From Nanobdellota archaeon (GTDB lineage Archaea > Nanobdellota > Nanobdellia > Woesearchaeales > B3-WOES), in contig JAGLZG010000255.1 of NCBI GenBank assembly GCA_023131705.1, positions 1-9,312 on the forward strand: a stretch of DNA of 9,312 nt, in the 5' to 3' direction. Shown here piece by piece: positions 7,760 through 9,312 of the stretch. Within the stretch, counting starts at the first letter, position 1. Each line of letters begins with the position of its first letter. A model generated the notes under the pieces. It saw nothing but the letters and a program-made list of their open reading frames with translations. It did no database searches and was not told the origin of the DNA. The translations under genes were made by a program, and so were the position numbers.

Positions 7760-7830
7760 GTGAAAAACCACTTCCTTCTGTTGTTAATATTCTTTTGGTA
7801 TTTAAATATTTCTATGAAATTTTGTGAAAA
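7756..7830. repeat. repeated 11-mer ttttgtgaaaa upstream of the operon
   Basis: ttttgtgaaaa occurs at 7756-7766 and again at 7820-7830, 64 bp apart, and is itself nearly palindromic (TTTT-3-AAAA). Each copy is followed, towards the gene, by an ATAGAAA string and then a TTTAAATA element. The spacer therefore looks like two diverged copies of one promoter-like segment. Confidence 0.45.
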
Positions 7831-7834
7831 TACC
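7797..7834 (-). other. imperfect inverted repeat just after the upstream gene
   Basis: Immediately after the TGA at 7837-7835 the minus strand reads GGTATTT, and 24 nt later AAATACC, giving perfect 7-bp outer arms. Inside, ATTTC-ATA-GAAAT can also pair. It could fold in the mRNA 3' end or bind a dimeric protein. No U-run follows it on the minus strand, so it is not a standard intrinsic terminator. Confidence 0.4.
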
Positions 7835-8137
7835 TCATTTTACCTTAACCCAATAACCATAACCTGGAATAAAATATTTTAAAGTGTTCAAATAATCCGG
7901 CTTATCAGGACTATAAGATTTCCAACTCTGATTAATATAAGCAAAAACAGATGAAATTTGTGAAACATTTAATGTTTCATTAATCGGTTTTGTTTCTAAA
8001 CTTGGGTAGCCAATTAAGTTCCAGCCCTGGTTTAAATCAAATGTTATATTATTAGGTTCTGTTCCTTGTATTGTTAATGTTTGATTGTTTAGAGAGTTAA
8101 TCCAGTAACCTTTTGTTTCATCAATTTTTAACCCCAA
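7835..8137 (-). CDS. out-of-frame 3' remainder of the GWN-module gene, 100 codons
   Basis: This frame encodes the second half of one GWN module (KGYWINSLNNQTLTIQG) and a complete second one (GWNLIGYPSLETKPINE to GYGYWVKVK), ending in TGA. It matches closely the module pair at the start of the preceding gene. The frame is open only from 8140, after a TAA at 8143-8141, and its only candidate start is TTG at 8137, inside the end of the preceding gene; no ribosome-binding site or signal peptide is visible. Dropping one A from the A5 run at 8125-8129 fuses the two frames as GITIGVK-IDETKGYW. I take it as the tail of the same gene, separated by a frameshift or sequencing error. A separately translated small protein is less likely. 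Confidence 0.55.
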   Translation of the reverse strand: MGLKIDETKGYWINSLNNQTLTIQGTEPNNITFDLNQGWNLIGYPSLETKPINETLNVSQISSVFAYINQSWKSYSPDKPDYLNTLKYFIPGYGYWVKVK

Positions 8138-9312
8138 TGGTTATCCCCGTTTCTTCATATGGTGTATCACCAGGGACGGGTGCCCAGACAACTAATGAAC
8201 CATCAGCACTAACATATCCAATATCATAATCACCTAATGTAAGTTTGCCATCGGAATCTACGGAGTATGTGCCACTAACCGGCCCAATATCAAAGGCACT
8301 TCCTGTACTTTGCCCTTGCGAAACTTGGGTTATCTCACCTGTATAGCTTGCGGCACCATCAAAATTTATGTATCCAATACCAGCAGTAAATTCCGTGGCG
8401 TGGTCGCTACCAAATATTACAGCGTTGTATTTTCCGTTTAGGGTTTGTACACCTAACCCTGATCCTTCTTTGACTGCAACGGTTATCCCCGTTTCTTCAT
8501 ATGGTGTATCACCAGGCACAGGTGCCCAAACAATCAAAGAACTATCTGCACTAACGTATCCGCTATCGTAGACATCTCCTTCACTTAATAACGTAAGCTT
8601 GCCATTAGAACTTATGGTGTATGTTCCATTCACTGGCCCAATATCAAAGGCATTTCCATTGCTTTGTCCTTGAGAAACATTAGTTATTTCACCTGTAAAG
8701 TTACTTATGCCATCAAAATTAATATATCCAATACCGGAAGTAAACTCTTCTCCATGGTCACTGCCAAAACGGACTATATTATATGTCCCATTTAGAGATT
8801 TTAATCCCATATTCCAAAGGAATGCTTCACTTGCTTTAACCCAATAACCATAACCAGGAAGCATATTCTTCAATGTATTCAATAAATCCGGCTTTAAAGG
8901 ATTATAAGAATACCATTTTGATTGATTATACATTGATATAACAGATATTTTTGAAACATTAAATGCTTCATTAATAGATTTTGTTTCTAATAATGGATAA
9001 CCAATTAGATTCCAGCCTTGTTTTATATTAATTTCTGCATTATTTAGTTCTTCTCCTTCTATTATTAATGTATCATTTTCATTCATATTAATCCATAATC
9101 CTAATGTTTCATTTATTTCATCATTATCTTTTAATTCAGTCCATTCTCTGTTAATGTAAGTAAATATTTTTGAATAATTTCCTTCTATCGATTTAAATGG
9201 ATGGGGTAAAGTCCAGTTTGTCAGGTTTAATGGAATTGAGATAAGGTTCCAGCCTTTTGATAAGGTGATGTTAATGCTCCTAGTTTGAATATCTGAAGAA
9301 ACATTGAAAAAT
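8121..9312 (-). CDS. partial surface protein: GWN modules plus two copies of a 114-residue domain
   Basis: The 5' end lies beyond the window: the frame stays open to 9312, adding about 75 residues before the first internal ATG at 9086. Visible parts, in order, are a GWN module (GWNLISIPLNLTNWT to ETLGLWINMNENDTLIIEG), a second one (GWNLIGYPLLETKSINE to PGYGYWVKASEAFLW), then two tandem 114-residue beta-rich domains. Each of these runs from LNG(T/K)YN through FGSDH, GIGYINFDG and AFDIGPV to WAPVPGDTPYEETGIT. I do not recognise the domain's family name. The frame ends GVKN at tandem TGA TGA codons. Several NxS/NxT sequons fit an exported protein, but the signal peptide would be outside the window. 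A 140-nt spacer and a candidate promoter separate this locus from the following operon. Confidence 0.75.
   Translation of the reverse strand, partial: FFNVSSDIQTRSINITLSKGWNLISIPLNLTNWTLPHPFKSIEGNYSKIFTYINREWTELKDNDEINETLGLWINMNENDTLIIEGEELNNAEINIKQGWNLIGYPLLETKSINEAFNVSKISVISMYNQSKWYSYNPLKPDLLNTLKNMLPGYGYWVKASEAFLWNMGLKSLNGTYNIVRFGSDHGEEFTSGIGYINFDGISNFTGEITNVSQGQSNGNAFDIGPVNGTYTISSNGKLTLLSEGDVYDSGYVSADSSLIVWAPVPGDTPYEETGITVAVKEGSGLGVQTLNGKYNAVIFGSDHATEFTAGIGYINFDGAASYTGEITQVSQGQSTGSAFDIGPVSGTYSVDSDGKLTLGDYDIGYVSADGSLVVWAPVPGDTPYEETGITIGVKN
8124..8807 (-). repeat. tandem duplication of a 342-bp (114-residue) domain
   Basis: Two units of 342 bp run from the codons GLKSLNG (8807) and GVQTLNG (8465) to the end of the frame. 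Bases 8139-8174 and 8481-8516 are identical over 36 bp, and the coded end WAPVPGDTPYEETGIT is the same in both. Base composition differs: by hand count 30 of 60 bases are G/C at 8161-8220 and 29 of 60 at 8281-8340 in the second unit, but 20 of 60 at 8641-8700 in the first. Confidence 0.85.

Noticed and set aside
7797..7834. Rho-independent terminator of the upstream gene
   Set aside because: The stem is weak and A/T-rich and is followed by AAAAGAATATT rather than a U-run on the minus strand.
7655..7882. Plus-strand frame of 75 codons across the control region
   Set aside because: It is a Phe/Ile/Leu-rich translation of AT-rich spacer and overlaps both flanking genes in antisense. It has no ribosome-binding site or recognisable product.
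8121..8140. Programmed +1 ribosomal frameshift joining the two GWN frames
   Set aside because: The sequence GGGGTTAAAAATTGATGA has homopolymers and a stop, but no stimulating structure or known archaeal precedent is visible. A single-base indel is simpler, so this is kept only as a remote option.

Overview
The window carries a block of large, repeat-built, secreted surface proteins, all encoded on the minus strand and read from high to low coordinates. It is AT-rich, has TTTAAATA-type TATA boxes about 37 nt before start codons, and combines MopE-type Cys/Asp motifs, a NosD-like beta-helix and 'GWNLIS' modules. This fits an archaeon, possibly a small-genome DPANN lineage. That placement is inference: no rRNA or other marker gene is present, and the GGTGAT ribosome-binding core does not separate archaea from bacteria.

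Layout in transcription order. (1) 9312 to 8121: the 3' part of a gene entering from outside the window. It has two GWN modules followed by two 114-residue copies of an unnamed beta-rich domain, and ends at tandem TGA stops. (2) 8137 to 7835: a 100-codon frame overlapping that end. It carries the rest of another GWN module pair and looks like the out-of-frame continuation of the same gene. (3) 7834 to 7695: a 140-nt AT-rich control region with two TATA-like elements, three inverted repeats and a repeated 11-mer. (4) 7694 to 6762: a 310-residue secreted protein with a beta-sandwich-like N-domain and two GWN modules. (5) 6759 to 79: a 2226-residue secreted mosaic protein whose ATG lies 2 nt after the previous stop, so the two genes probably form an operon. 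(6) 78 to 23: a U-rich terminator-like run, a weak TATA element and two GGTGAT motifs. (7) 22 to 1: the first seven codons of another gene.

The 2226-residue protein has, in order: a signal peptide; the same N-domain as the 310-residue protein; an Ig-like domain split by five exact 49-residue propeller-like repeats; MopE-type Asp/Cys motifs; tandem Cys-rich repeats; a right-handed parallel beta-helix; a second long Cys-rich region with four repeats resembling the loop half of animal ADAM disintegrin domains; and two GWN-type modules at the C-terminus. The two operon proteins therefore share head and tail and differ in the middle.

No enzyme active site, transmembrane anchor, LPXTG-like signal or PGF-CTERM-like signal is visible in the complete proteins. 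The simplest reading is a set of exported, glycosylatable, calcium- or metal-binding, disulfide-rich adhesion or matrix proteins that share the GWN tail. That role is inferred from architecture; nothing in the sequence proves a partner or host.
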